From: Streptomyces sp. AM 2-1-1
GTDB lineage: Bacteria > Actinomycetota > Actinomycetes > Streptomycetales > Streptomycetaceae
Assembly: GCF_029167645.1 (NCBI RefSeq)
Contig: NZ_CP119147.1
Coordinates: 5,102,501-5,166,500, forward strand
Direction: 5' to 3'
Length of the DNA: 64,000 bases
The position numbers and the translations under genes are program-made. A model generated the notes under the pieces. The model was not told the origin of the DNA and searched no databases. It saw only the letters and a program-made list of their open reading frames with translations. This document shows, in pieces, positions 8,734-18,395 of the stretch. Within the stretch, counting starts at the first letter, position 1. The number at the start of each line of letters is the position of its first letter.

Positions 8734-9771
8734 TCAGCCGGCGAGCGGGTTGAGGACCATCGGCTCGACCGTGCCGTCCAGCATCGCGCCCAGGCCGAGG
8801 ATCGAGCAGGTGTCGGGCCGTTCGGCGATGGCCACCGGCATCCCGGTGGCGGTGCGCAGCAGCTGGTCGAAGCCCGGCAGCAGCGCGCTGCCGCCGACCA
8901 TCATGATGCCCCGGTCGGCGAGGTCGGCCACCAGGTCGGGAGGGCAGTCCCGCAGCACCTTGCCGAGTCCGTCCAGCACCGCCGTGAGCGGGGTGTGGAT
9001 CGCCTGGCGCACGGCGGCGGTGTCCACCTGCACCGAGCGGGCCAGCCCGGTCGCCACATCACGGCCGTGGATCTCGGTCACGGCGGGCCCCTGCGCCGTC
9101 AGCCCGTTGCCGCTGAGGGCCAGTTGCAGGGGGCGCACGGACTGGCTCGGCAGCATCAGCTGGTGGTGCTGGCGCAGGTGCTGGATCACCGCGTTGTCGA
9201 TGGTGTTGCCGCCGATCGGGATGCGGACGGCGGTGACGATGGAGCCGAGCGAGAGCACCGCGATCTGGGTGGTGGCCGCCCCGCACACCATGATCATGGT
9301 GGCGGTCGGCTGCGCGACCGGGAGCCCGCAGCCGACGGCCGCCGCGATCAGGGTGTCCACCAGCTCCACCCTGCGGGCGCCGAGCCCGACCAGGGTCTCC
9401 ACCGTCGCGCGCTGGGCCAGCGGATCGGCCTCGTGCGGCGTGCAGGCGGCGGCCCGCAGCCGGGGCTTGCGGCGCAGCTGGCGGCGGAGCTTGTCGCCGA
9501 TGAGGTGGCGCAGCATGCGCTGGGCCATCTCGATGTCCACGACGGTGCCGCCCGACACCGGCCGGGCCACCCGGATGTACCCGGGGGTGCGGCCGGTCAT
9601 CTGCTCGGCGAGCGTGCCCACCGCGATGAGCGATCCGGTGCGGGTGTTGACGGCCGCGACGCTCGGTTCGTCGACGACGAGCCCGAGCCCCTTCACGTAC
9701 ACCCGGGTCCTCGCGGCCCCCAGGTCGACGGCGATGTGGCAACGGCGCAACTGCTCAAGGCTGACGGTCAC
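8734..9771 (-). CDS. mbl: MreB-like actin homologue
   Basis: A 345-residue actin-fold ATPase of the MreB/Mbl family. The first phosphate loop is HIAVDLGAARTRVYVKGLG near residue 12, the second phosphate region VCGAATTQIAVLSLG near 170, and the adenosine motif MMVGGSALLPGF near 297. In Streptomyces coelicolor an Mbl paralogue cooperates with MreB in sporulation-wall synthesis; this gene matches that type rather than canonical MreB, because the phosphate loops are poorer in consensus glycines and no mreC/mreD genes follow. The GTG start at 9771 fits the family N-terminus. It is followed by the GAF kinase-like gene after 24 bases. Confidence 0.83.
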   Translation of the reverse strand: MTVSLEQLRRCHIAVDLGAARTRVYVKGLGLVVDEPSVAAVNTRTGSLIAVGTLAEQMTGRTPGYIRVARPVSGGTVVDIEMAQRMLRHLIGDKLRRQLRRKPRLRAAACTPHEADPLAQRATVETLVGLGARRVELVDTLIAAAVGCGLPVAQPTATMIMVCGAATTQIAVLSLGSIVTAVRIPIGGNTIDNAVIQHLRQHHQLMLPSQSVRPLQLALSGNGLTAQGPAVTEIHGRDVATGLARSVQVDTAAVRQAIHTPLTAVLDGLGKVLRDCPPDLVADLADRGIMMVGGSALLPGFDQLLRTATGMPVAIAERPDTCSILGLGAMLDGTVEPMVLNPLAG

Positions 9772-9894
9772 GGCAGGTTCTCCCGAGAGCTGGTGGGGTC
9801 CCGGCGGCAGCCGGCTCTCCTTCGCATCGTGGGCGGCCCGGGGGCCGGGCGCGCGCTGGGGTACGCCGCTGGGGGTGCGGTGCGGTGGACCGGA

Positions 9895-10005
9895 GCCGCC
9901 GGTACCGGAAGCGGCCCTCGGCCCGGCAGCAGCCGCCGGTACCGGAATCGGCCCTCGGCCCGGCAGCAGCCGCCGGTACCGGAAGCGGCCCTCAGCCCGG
10001 CAGCA
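9895..10005 (+). repeat. 37-bp tandem direct repeat, three copies
   Basis: Copies at 9895-9931, 9932-9968 and 9969-10005 differ by only a few bases. Each contains the perfect palindrome CCGGTACCGG. The right-hand copy includes the stop codon and last codons (LLPG) of the minus-strand gene ending at 9992, and the two other copies lie between that gene and the mbl start. The unit is not a multiple of three. The array therefore duplicates a gene end into the mbl leader. Confidence 0.9.
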
Positions 10006-10555
10006 ACCGCTGGAACAGGCCCCAGGTGAACTCGGCGACGTACGGGGCGCCCGTCGCCGGGTCCGTGAAGGCGAGAGCCCAGCGGGTCGGCGCGCTGCCC
10101 TCCGCGGGGCGGGCCGGTGCGAAGGCCCGGGCCACCTCGTCCACCGTGCAGGACCACGGCGTGAGGTCGGCCGCGCCGCGCAGTTCCGGGCCCGGGGCGC
10201 CGGGCGCGCGGACCAGCCAGGCGTTCCAGACGGCCCCGCCGGGGCCCGCCATCACCTCGAACCGCAGATCCGGCCAGAGCGGCAGCGTCCAGGAGAGCGC
10301 GTCGCACTCCAGATCGCCGACCGTGCGGCGGACGGAGCGTTCGGGCTCGCCGAGCACCGCGCGGTAGCGCCGCAGGGCACCCCGGCCGCCCGGGCCGCGC
10401 ACCATGGCCTGCCAGCGGCGGTTCGCCTCGCGCATCTCGGCGGGGCTCGCGCTCAGCTCGTGCCGGGCGTCCTCGGCGAGGCCCGGCTGGTGGTCGGCCA
10501 TCCGGCGGAGCAGGACGAGCTGGAACTGGAGCGGTCCGAAGGGGGCGGCGGTCAT
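9992..10555 (-). CDS. hypothetical protein
   Basis: A 187-residue soluble protein with many Trp and Arg residues and no signal peptide or membrane segment. I recognise no domain. The stretch WPDLRFEVMAGPGGAVWNAWLVR and the C-terminal tail FTWGLFQRLLPG suggest a compact alpha/beta protein. ATG at 10555 (MTAAPFGPLQF) has AGGATGG at a suitable distance; ATG at 10564 is a possible alternative. The end of the gene lies inside a three-copy 37-bp tandem repeat, so the C-terminus could vary between strains. It sits between the MarR gene and mbl on the same strand. Confidence 0.65.
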   Translation of the reverse strand: MTAAPFGPLQFQLVLLRRMADHQPGLAEDARHELSASPAEMREANRRWQAMVRGPGGRGALRRYRAVLGEPERSVRRTVGDLECDALSWTLPLWPDLRFEVMAGPGGAVWNAWLVRAPGAPGPELRGAADLTPWSCTVDEVARAFAPARPAEGSAPTRWALAFTDPATGAPYVAEFTWGLFQRLLPG

Positions 10556-10590
10556 GCCGTCCATCCTGCCCCGCCCGGCGCCCCCGGCGC

Positions 10591-11094
10591 TCAGGCTTCG
10601 GTGGCGGGGTCCCCGGCGGTCCCGGCGGTCCCGGCGCCCCCGGAGGTCCCGACCGCGGCGTCCGTCCCCTCGGCGCCCAGCATCCGGAGCAGCAGGTCAC
10701 GCAGTACCCCGCGCTCCGCGTCGGAGAGCCCGGCCAGCGGCTCGCGGGCGAAGTGCAGGGCCTCGCGCAGCCGCAGCGCGGTCCGGCGCCCCTTCTCGGT
10801 CGGGGCGGCGAGCTTCACCCGCCGGTCGTGCGGGTCCGGACGGCGCTCGACCAGCTCGCGCAGCTCCAGCCGGTCGACGATGCCGGTCACGTTCGACGGC
10901 TCGCACTTCAGCTTCTGGGCGATCTTGCGCATGGGCATCGGTTCCAGGGACAGCAGACCGAGGACGCGGGCCTGTGCCCCGGTGAGCGAGAAGGACGCGG
11001 CGGCCCGGTCGTACTCCTCGTAGTAGCGCGCCACGACGGTGCCGATCAGCTCGACGACTTCGAGGGTCAGAGGATCCGTGCGCGGGGTGGTCAT
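10591..11094 (-). CDS. MarR family transcriptional regulator
   Basis: A 167-residue winged-helix repressor: LTGAQARVLGLLSLEPMPM near 37, recognition region RKIAQKLKCEPSNVTGIVDRLE near 56-77, and the wing RRPDPHDRRVKLAAPTEKG near 84-102. It is divergent from a reductase and an ohr gene, the place where peroxide-sensing OhrR proteins are often found. However the only cysteine is Cys64 in the recognition helix; the reactive N-terminal cysteine of OhrR is absent. The last 20 residues are a Gly/Ala/Thr low-complexity tail from a GGTCCC repeat. It likely represses the divergent genes, responding to a ligand rather than by classical OhrR oxidation. Confidence 0.88.
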   Translation of the reverse strand: MTTPRTDPLTLEVVELIGTVVARYYEEYDRAAASFSLTGAQARVLGLLSLEPMPMRKIAQKLKCEPSNVTGIVDRLELRELVERRPDPHDRRVKLAAPTEKGRRTALRLREALHFAREPLAGLSDAERGVLRDLLLRMLGAEGTDAAVGTSGGAGTAGTAGDPATEA

Positions 11095-11101
11095 GACACA
11101 C

Positions 11102-11144
11102 AGGATACCCAGTTACTTGACAAGGTGAAATATTCAGGAGCATG
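11102..11144. promoter_or_regulatory. divergent promoter/operator between marR and the reductase
   Basis: The AT-rich stretch contains TTGACA at 11117-11122 as a rightward -35 box, inside the dyad CTTGACAAG (11115-11123). A second dyad TGAAATATTCA follows at 11125-11135. Leftward, TTTCAC then 17 bases then TATCCT (ending at 11102) makes a plausible marR promoter. Both dyads overlap both promoters, as expected for MarR autoregulation. Confidence 0.5.
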
Positions 11145-11237
11145 GTTGTTTCATGTGGTGAAGCATTTCCCTCCCGTACGCCCCGCCTTCACCCCGTACG
11201 GTCCCCCCGCACACGAGAACGAGGAGAACCCGAGCCC

Positions 11238-12257
11238 ATGTCTGCAGCACTTCCCACGTCCAGCCGTGAATGGCACCTCGTCGCCCGTCCGCACGGCTGG
11301 CCGAAGGCCGAGGACTTCGCGCTGCGTGAGACGCCGGTGGCGGCTCCGGCCGAGGGCCACGTCCTCGTCCGCAACCTGTACTTCTCGGTCGACCCCTACA
11401 TGCGCGGCCGGATGAACGACGTGAAGTCCTACACCCCGCCCTTCCAGCTCGACCAGCCGATGGACGGCGGAGCGGTCGGCGAGGTCGTCGCCTCGAACGC
11501 CGAGGGAATCGCCGTCGGAGACCACGTCCTGCACGGACTCGGCTGGCGCGAGTACGCCGAGGTCCCCGGGGAGCGCGTGGCGAAGGTCGACCCGGACGTC
11601 GCCCCGCTCTCCGCCTACCTCGGCGTGCTCGGCATGACCGGCCTCACGGCCTACGCCGGCCTCCTGGAGGTCGCTTCCCTCAAGGAGGGCGACGTCGTCT
11701 TCGTCTCCGGCGCCGCCGGTGCCGTCGGCAGCCAGGTCGGCCAGATCGCCAGGCTCAAGGGCGCCTCCCGCGTCATCGGCTCGGCCGGCTCCGACGAGAA
11801 GGTCAAGCTCCTCGTCGAGGAGTACGGCTTCGACGCCGCGTTCAACTACAAGAACGGCCCGGTCCGCGACCAGCTCCGCGAGGCCGCCCCCGACGGCATC
11901 GACGTCTACTTCGACAACGTCGGCGGCGAGCACCTGGAAGCCGCGATCTCGTCGTTCAACGTGCACGGCCGCGCCGCCATCTGCGGCATGATCGCCCAGT
12001 ACAACAGCACCGAGCCGACCCCGGCCCCGCGCAACCTCGCCCTGGTCATCGGCAAGCGGCTGCGCCTGGAAGGCCTGCTCGTCGGCGACCACACCGCGCT
12101 CCGGCCGAAGTTCGTCGAGGAGGCGGCCGGCTGGCTCGCCTCGGGCGAACTCAAGTACCGCGAGACCACCGTCGAGGGCATCGAGAACGGCTTCGACGCC
12201 TTCGACGGCCTGATGCGCGGCGAGAACACCGGAAAGATGATCGTCTCCCTCGTCTGA
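11238..12257 (+). CDS. NADP-dependent zinc-independent medium-chain oxidoreductase
   Basis: A 339-residue MDR-superfamily reductase of the curcumin/prostaglandin reductase and leukotriene dehydrogenase group. The substrate half has SVDPYMRGRMND near 48, and the Rossmann half has VFVSGAAGAVGSQVGQIARLKG near 152-173 followed by YFDNVGGEHLEAA near 230. Zinc ligands of alcohol dehydrogenases are absent. It reduces alkenals or alkenones with NADPH, typical of detoxifying reactive carbonyls. GAGGAG lies nine bases before ATG 11238, which fixes the start. It is divergent from the MarR gene and 51 bases before ohr, so the three probably form one stress regulon. Confidence 0.9.
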   Translation: MSAALPTSSREWHLVARPHGWPKAEDFALRETPVAAPAEGHVLVRNLYFSVDPYMRGRMNDVKSYTPPFQLDQPMDGGAVGEVVASNAEGIAVGDHVLHGLGWREYAEVPGERVAKVDPDVAPLSAYLGVLGMTGLTAYAGLLEVASLKEGDVVFVSGAAGAVGSQVGQIARLKGASRVIGSAGSDEKVKLLVEEYGFDAAFNYKNGPVRDQLREAAPDGIDVYFDNVGGEHLEAAISSFNVHGRAAICGMIAQYNSTEPTPAPRNLALVIGKRLRLEGLLVGDHTALRPKFVEEAAGWLASGELKYRETTVEGIENGFDAFDGLMRGENTGKMIVSLV

Positions 12258-12308
12258 TCCAGGACGGTCCCCGGACCGCCCGCCCCCACCGGCAGAAGGA
12301 ATCACCGC

Positions 12309-12737
12309 ATGAGCATCCCGAACATCACCGTCGCGTACACCGCCGTCGCCACCGCCGAGAACGGCCGTGACGGGCGGGTCCACTCCGACGACGGGAACCT
12401 CGACGTCGTCGTCAACCCGCCGAAGGCGATGGGCGGCAGCGGCAACGGCACCAACCCCGAGCAGCTCTTCGCGGCCGGGTTCAGCGCCTGCTTCCAGAGC
12501 GCCCTCGGTGTCGTCGCCCGGCAGAAGAAGATCAGCATCGCCGGTTCGACCGTGACCGCCTCGGTCGGCATCGGTCAGGCCGACACGGGCGGCTTCGGCC
12601 TGGAGGTCGCGCTCACCGTCTCCCTGCCGGAGCTGGACAAGGCCACCGCGCAGGAGCTCGTCGAGCAGGCCCACCAGGTCTGCCCCTACTCCAACGCCAC
12701 GCGCGGCAACATCAAGGTCGACCTGATCGTCGCCTGA
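12309..12737 (+). CDS. ohr: organic hydroperoxide resistance protein (OsmC/Ohr)
   Basis: A 142-residue thiol peroxidase. The two catalytic cysteines are present: Cys61 in AAGFSACFQSAL and Cys125 in VCPYSNATRGN, and the catalytic Arg is expected near residue 20. Ohr reduces fatty-acid and other organic hydroperoxides with lipoylated partners. The family length is about 140, so the protein is complete. It follows the reductase gene by 51 bases and is followed by a very strong hairpin at 12750-12804. Confidence 0.93.
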   Translation: MSIPNITVAYTAVATAENGRDGRVHSDDGNLDVVVNPPKAMGGSGNGTNPEQLFAAGFSACFQSALGVVARQKKISIAGSTVTASVGIGQADTGGFGLEVALTVSLPELDKATAQELVEQAHQVCPYSNATRGNIKVDLIVA

Positions 12738-12749
12738 TCCGGTCCGGTC

Positions 12750-12804
12750 ACGCCCCGCGGGGCCGCGCCCCCGGGAACCCCGGGGGCGCGGCCCCGCGGG
12801 GCGT
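12750..12804 (+). terminator. perfect 26-bp stem hairpin after ohr
   Basis: The arms 12750-12775 and 12779-12804 are exact reverse complements with a three-base AAC loop. All 26 pairs but the outer few are G-C. There is no T-run, as is usual for streptomycete terminators. It begins 13 bases after the ohr stop codon. Confidence 0.9.
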
Positions 12805-12858
12805 CGCCCTCGACGGGCCCCCGTCCGCTCCCCGCGGACCCGCAAGTACCCTGACCCC

Positions 12859-13647
12859 ATGAGTGATCTCGGGGCCGGATTCGGCTACTTGATGAAGGGC
12901 CAGCGCTGGGTCGGCCGGCACGGCCGCTGGTTCGGCTTCGGGTTGCTGCCCGGACTGATCACGCTCGTCCTGTACGCCGGGGCGCTCGTCGGACTCGCCT
13001 ACGGCGCCGACGACTTCGCCGACTGGTCCACCCCGTTCGCGGACGACTGGTCCTCGCCCTGGCTCGGTCTGCTCCGCAACACGCTGACCGTTCTGGTCTT
13101 CGCCTTCGGGCTGTTCCTGGCGGTCATCACCTTCACCGCCGTGACGCTCCTGGTCGGCCAGCCGTTCTACGAGTCGCTCTCCGAGGAGGTCGACCGCAGC
13201 GAAGGCGGCGAGGTCCCCGAATCGGGTATGCCGCTCTGGCGCGAACTCTGGATCTCCGCCCGGGACTCCGTACGGATCCTGGTGCGGGTCTCCCTCTACG
13301 GCATCGCGCTCTTCGCCCTCGGGTTCATCCCGGTGGCCGGGCAGACGGTCGTCCCCGTCCTCGGGTTCTGCGTCTCCGGCTACTTCCTCGCCGAGGAACT
13401 CACCTCCGTCGCCCTCCAGCGCCGGGGCCGCGACCTGCGCTCCCGCCTCGCCCTGCTGCGCCGCCGGCGGATGCTGGTCCTCGGCTTCGGCGTCCCGCTG
13501 ACGCTCGCCTTCCTCGTCCCGGTCGTCGCGGTGTTCCTGATGCCCGGCGCGGTGGCCGGCGCCACCCTCCTCGTCCGCGACCTCGTCGACGCGGACGACG
13601 CCGCCGCACGCCCCGCGCCGGTCGCCTCGCTCGTGAAGGAGGAGTAG
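12859..13647 (+). CDS. EI24 domain (CysZ-like) integral membrane protein
   Basis: A 262-residue protein with about four to five membrane segments: WFGFGLLPGLITLVLYAGA near 28, TLTVLVFAFGLFLAVITFTAV near 75, the long VSLYGIALFALGFIPVAG near 148 and LGFGVPLTLAFLVPVVAVF near 213. The N-terminal GFGYLMKGQRWV and the QPFYESLSEEVD loop are hallmarks of the EI24/CysZ family. Some members import sulfate; in actinobacteria the function is mostly untested. The C-terminus ends in a hydrophilic VASLVKEE tail. It stands alone behind the ohr terminator, converging on the UvrA-like gene. Confidence 0.85.
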   Translation: MSDLGAGFGYLMKGQRWVGRHGRWFGFGLLPGLITLVLYAGALVGLAYGADDFADWSTPFADDWSSPWLGLLRNTLTVLVFAFGLFLAVITFTAVTLLVGQPFYESLSEEVDRSEGGEVPESGMPLWRELWISARDSVRILVRVSLYGIALFALGFIPVAGQTVVPVLGFCVSGYFLAEELTSVALQRRGRDLRSRLALLRRRRMLVLGFGVPLTLAFLVPVVAVFLMPGAVAGATLLVRDLVDADDAAARPAPVASLVKEE

Positions 13648-13837
13648 GGACCGCCGCCCCGGCGGATCCCCCCACGCCCCGGCTCCCCGCGCCCCGAGCC
13701 GCACGCGGCCGCACGACGCGTGCCCCTCCGCCGTCGGGCCCGCAGGTGACGTGCCCGTCCTGCCCCCGCCTCCCGCGGACGCCGGAGCGTGTTCTCCTCC
13801 CGTACCCCACCCGGGCGTTCCGGGGGCCGGTAGCGGC

Positions 13838-16237
<2,400 letters not shown>

Positions 16238-16254
16238 GCTCTCTCCTCCTGCGG

Positions 16255-16272
16255 GTGTGGTGTGGTGTGGTG
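16255..16272 (+). repeat. GTGTG pentanucleotide repeat
   Basis: Three and a half copies of GTGTG sit 18-35 bases upstream of the minus-strand UvrA-like start codon, within its leader or promoter. Length changes here would alter promoter or leader spacing. Confidence 0.6.
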
Positions 16273-16322
16273 CGTCGCGGTGTCCGCGTGTCCGCGGACG
16301 ACCGGGGCGGTGGGCGGGTGCG

Positions 16323-16739
16323 TCACTTCCCGCGGGACCGGGCGAAACGCAGCATGTTGCCGGAGGGGTCGCGGAAGGCGCAGTCACGCACGCCGTACGG
16401 CTGGTCGATCGGCTCCTGGAGCACCTCGCCGCCCGCCGCGCGGATGCGCTCGAAGGTGGCGTCGACGTCGTCGGTCGTGAAGATGACCCCGCGCAGCAGG
16501 CCCTTCGCGAGCAGTTCCGCCACGGCCTGCCGGTCGGTGGCCGAGGCGGAGGGGTCGGCCAGCGGAGGCTCCAGCACGATGTCCACGCCGGGCTGCGCGG
16601 GGGAGCCGACGGTCACCCATCGCATCCCCTCGAACCCGACGTCGTTGCGGACTTCGAGGCCGAGCACGTCGCGGTAGAAGGGGAGCGCCTTGTCGTGGTC
16701 GTCGACGGCGATGAAGCACTGGGAGAGGTTGATGTCCAT
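16323..16739 (-). CDS. VOC family (glyoxalase/dioxygenase fold) protein
   Basis: A 138-residue single vicinal-oxygen-chelate domain pair: MDINLSQCFIAVDDHDKALPFYRDVLGLEVRND at the start and DVDATFERIRAAGG plus FRDPSGNMLRF at the end, the standard layout. Metal ligands are not complete in an obvious way (the first strand has no His), so it may be a binding or resistance protein rather than a lyase. It starts 23 bases after the AraC gene on the same strand, so they are probably co-transcribed. Substrate unknown. Confidence 0.87.
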   Translation of the reverse strand: MDINLSQCFIAVDDHDKALPFYRDVLGLEVRNDVGFEGMRWVTVGSPAQPGVDIVLEPPLADPSASATDRQAVAELLAKGLLRGVIFTTDDVDATFERIRAAGGEVLQEPIDQPYGVRDCAFRDPSGNMLRFARSRGK

Positions 16740-16761
16740 GCGTTTCACGCTACGGGCGGGG

Positions 16762-17172
16762 TCATCGTTTCGCTTCTCCATTCCTGACCGGTCTCGTGTG
16801 GATCTTCGCGACGCAGGCGGGGACGGCGGCGCCCTCCTCGTGGGACCGCGCCCGGTAGGCGCTCGGGCTCTCGCCGACCAGCTCGGTGAAGCGGGAGCTG
16901 AACGAGCCCAGCGAGGTGCAGCCGACCTCGAAGCAGACGTCCGTGACCGACAGATCACCCCGCCGCAGCAGCGCCTTCGCCCGCTCGATCCGGCGCGTCA
17001 TGAGGTAGCTGTACGGAGTCTCCCCGAAGGCGGCCCTGAAGCTCCGGGAGAAGTGGCCGGCGGACATCAGGGCGGTCCGCGCCAGCGCGGGCACGTCGAG
17101 CGGCCGGGCGTACTCGCGGTCCATCCGGTCCCTGGCCCGGCGCAGCCCGCGGAGGTCCTCCAACGACGTCAT
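16762..17172 (-). CDS. AraC family transcriptional regulator, DNA-binding domain only
   Basis: A 136-residue protein consisting almost entirely of the two-HTH AraC domain: LARTALMSAGHFSRSFRAAFGETPYSYLMTRRIE in the first half and SVTDVCFEVGCTSLGSFSSRF plus GESPSAYR in the second. There is no N-terminal cupin or sensor domain. The ATG at 17172 follows GAAGGTGG. Stand-alone AraC/VOC pairs are common in actinobacteria. It probably activates its own operon, with the VOC protein downstream. Confidence 0.88.
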   Translation of the reverse strand: MTSLEDLRGLRRARDRMDREYARPLDVPALARTALMSAGHFSRSFRAAFGETPYSYLMTRRIERAKALLRRGDLSVTDVCFEVGCTSLGSFSSRFTELVGESPSAYRARSHEEGAAVPACVAKIHTRPVRNGEAKR

Positions 17173-17314
17173 CCGGCCACCTTCGCACAGGGCCCGCGGG
17201 CCGCGCCCGGCCCTTCGCGCGATCCACGACCCCGGCCCCCCGCGCCGGACACGACCCGGAGGGATGACCGGGCCCGAACCGGGGTAGGTACCGGGCTCGG
17301 GACGGTCCACGCAC

Positions 17315-17358
17315 GGAGGAGCCCCGCGGCGGACCTGACACCGCCGCGGGGCTCCTCC
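17315..17358 (-). terminator. 18-bp perfect stem terminator after galM
   Basis: Arms 17315-17332 and 17341-17358 pair perfectly around an eight-base loop ACCTGACA. It lies 21 bases past the stop codon of the minus-strand aldose epimerase gene, and upstream of the AraC gene. Confidence 0.88.
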
Positions 17359-17378
17359 CTCGCCTTCCCGGAGCCCTC

Positions 17379-18386
17379 TCAGCGCACCGAGAAGCCGTAC
17401 TCCGTCGTCGAGACGTACTCCTCGCCCGGCCGCAGCACGGTGCTCGGGAACTCCGGCCGGTTCGGCGAGTCCGGGAAGTGCTGGGTCTCCAGCGCGATGC
17501 CGGCGGACGGCACGTACGGGGTGCCGTCCAGGTGGTCGGCGGTGTAGAGCTGGATGCCCGGTTCGGTGGTACGGACCGTCAGCACCCGCCCCGAACCCGC
17601 GTCGTACAGCTCGGCCGCCGCCGCGCCGCCCCCGTCCGGGGAACCCGGGGCGTCCAGCACGTAGTTGTGGTCGTACCCGGGGCCCACCGGCTTGGGGCCG
17701 CGGAAGTCGAACCGGGTGCCGTCCACCGGGGCGAGTTCGCCCGTCGGCAGCGAGGCGGAGTCCACCGGGGTGATCCGCCCGGCCGCGATCCGCAGCTCGT
17801 GCCCGAGCGCGCTGCCGCTGCCGGCGCCCGCGAGGTTCCAGTACGTGTGGTTGGTCAGGTTCACGACGGTCGGCGCGTCGGTCGTCGCCCGGTAGCCGAT
17901 CCGCAGCGCCCCGCCCGGCTCCAGGGTGTACGTCACCGTGACCGCGAGCCGCCCCGGGAACCCCTCTTCGCCGTCCTCGGACACGAGGCGCAGCTCCACG
18001 CCGCCGGCCGCCTCACGGGCCGTCCAGACACGCTTGTCGAAGCCGCGCGCCCCGCCGTGCAGCTGGTTGGGGCCCTCGTTGGCGGTCAGCCGGTGGGTGC
18101 GGCCGTCGAGGGTGAAGGCGGCCCCGCCGATGCGGTTCGCGTACCGGCCGCACACCGCGCCGAAGAAGGGCGACGCGTGGGTGACGTAACCGTCCAGGTC
18201 CGGCAGGCCGAGGACGACCTCGCCGGCCGCCCCGTCCCGCCCGGGCACCTCCACCGACTGCACGATCGCGCCGTACGTCAGCACGCGTACCCGGACCCCG
18301 TCGCGCTCCAGGGTCCAGCGCTCCACGGACGTGCCGTCCGCGAGGGTGCCGAATGCGTCGCTGCTGATCGTCGTCACCGTACTCAT
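17379..18386 (-). CDS. galM: aldose 1-epimerase (mutarotase)
   Basis: A 335-residue galactose mutarotase fold enzyme that interconverts alpha and beta anomers. The substrate and catalytic residues are visible: CGRYANRIGGA near 78, NQLHGG (His near 107), NHTYWNLAG (catalytic His near 178), YDHNYVLD near 237 and the catalytic Glu in IALETQHFPDSPNRPEF near 305. It is cytoplasmic, with no signal peptide. The start is nine bases after the stop of the SGNH lipoprotein gene, so both are probably one transcript ending at the hairpin 17315-17358. Confidence 0.92.
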   Translation of the reverse strand: MSTVTTISSDAFGTLADGTSVERWTLERDGVRVRVLTYGAIVQSVEVPGRDGAAGEVVLGLPDLDGYVTHASPFFGAVCGRYANRIGGAAFTLDGRTHRLTANEGPNQLHGGARGFDKRVWTAREAAGGVELRLVSEDGEEGFPGRLAVTVTYTLEPGGALRIGYRATTDAPTVVNLTNHTYWNLAGAGSGSALGHELRIAAGRITPVDSASLPTGELAPVDGTRFDFRGPKPVGPGYDHNYVLDAPGSPDGGGAAAAELYDAGSGRVLTVRTTEPGIQLYTADHLDGTPYVPSAGIALETQHFPDSPNRPEFPSTVLRPGEEYVSTTEYGFSVR

Positions 18387-18395
18387 GATCGGACT

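Noticed and set aside
9895..10005. CRISPR-like repeats
   Set aside because: The 37-base units are contiguous with no spacers and no cas genes; it is a tandem duplication.
6352..10029. 1225-codon open frame on the plus strand
   Set aside because: It lies opposite the histidine kinase-like and mbl genes, whose conserved motifs are clear. Its translation is Arg/Gly/Pro-rich without domains, a high-GC shadow.
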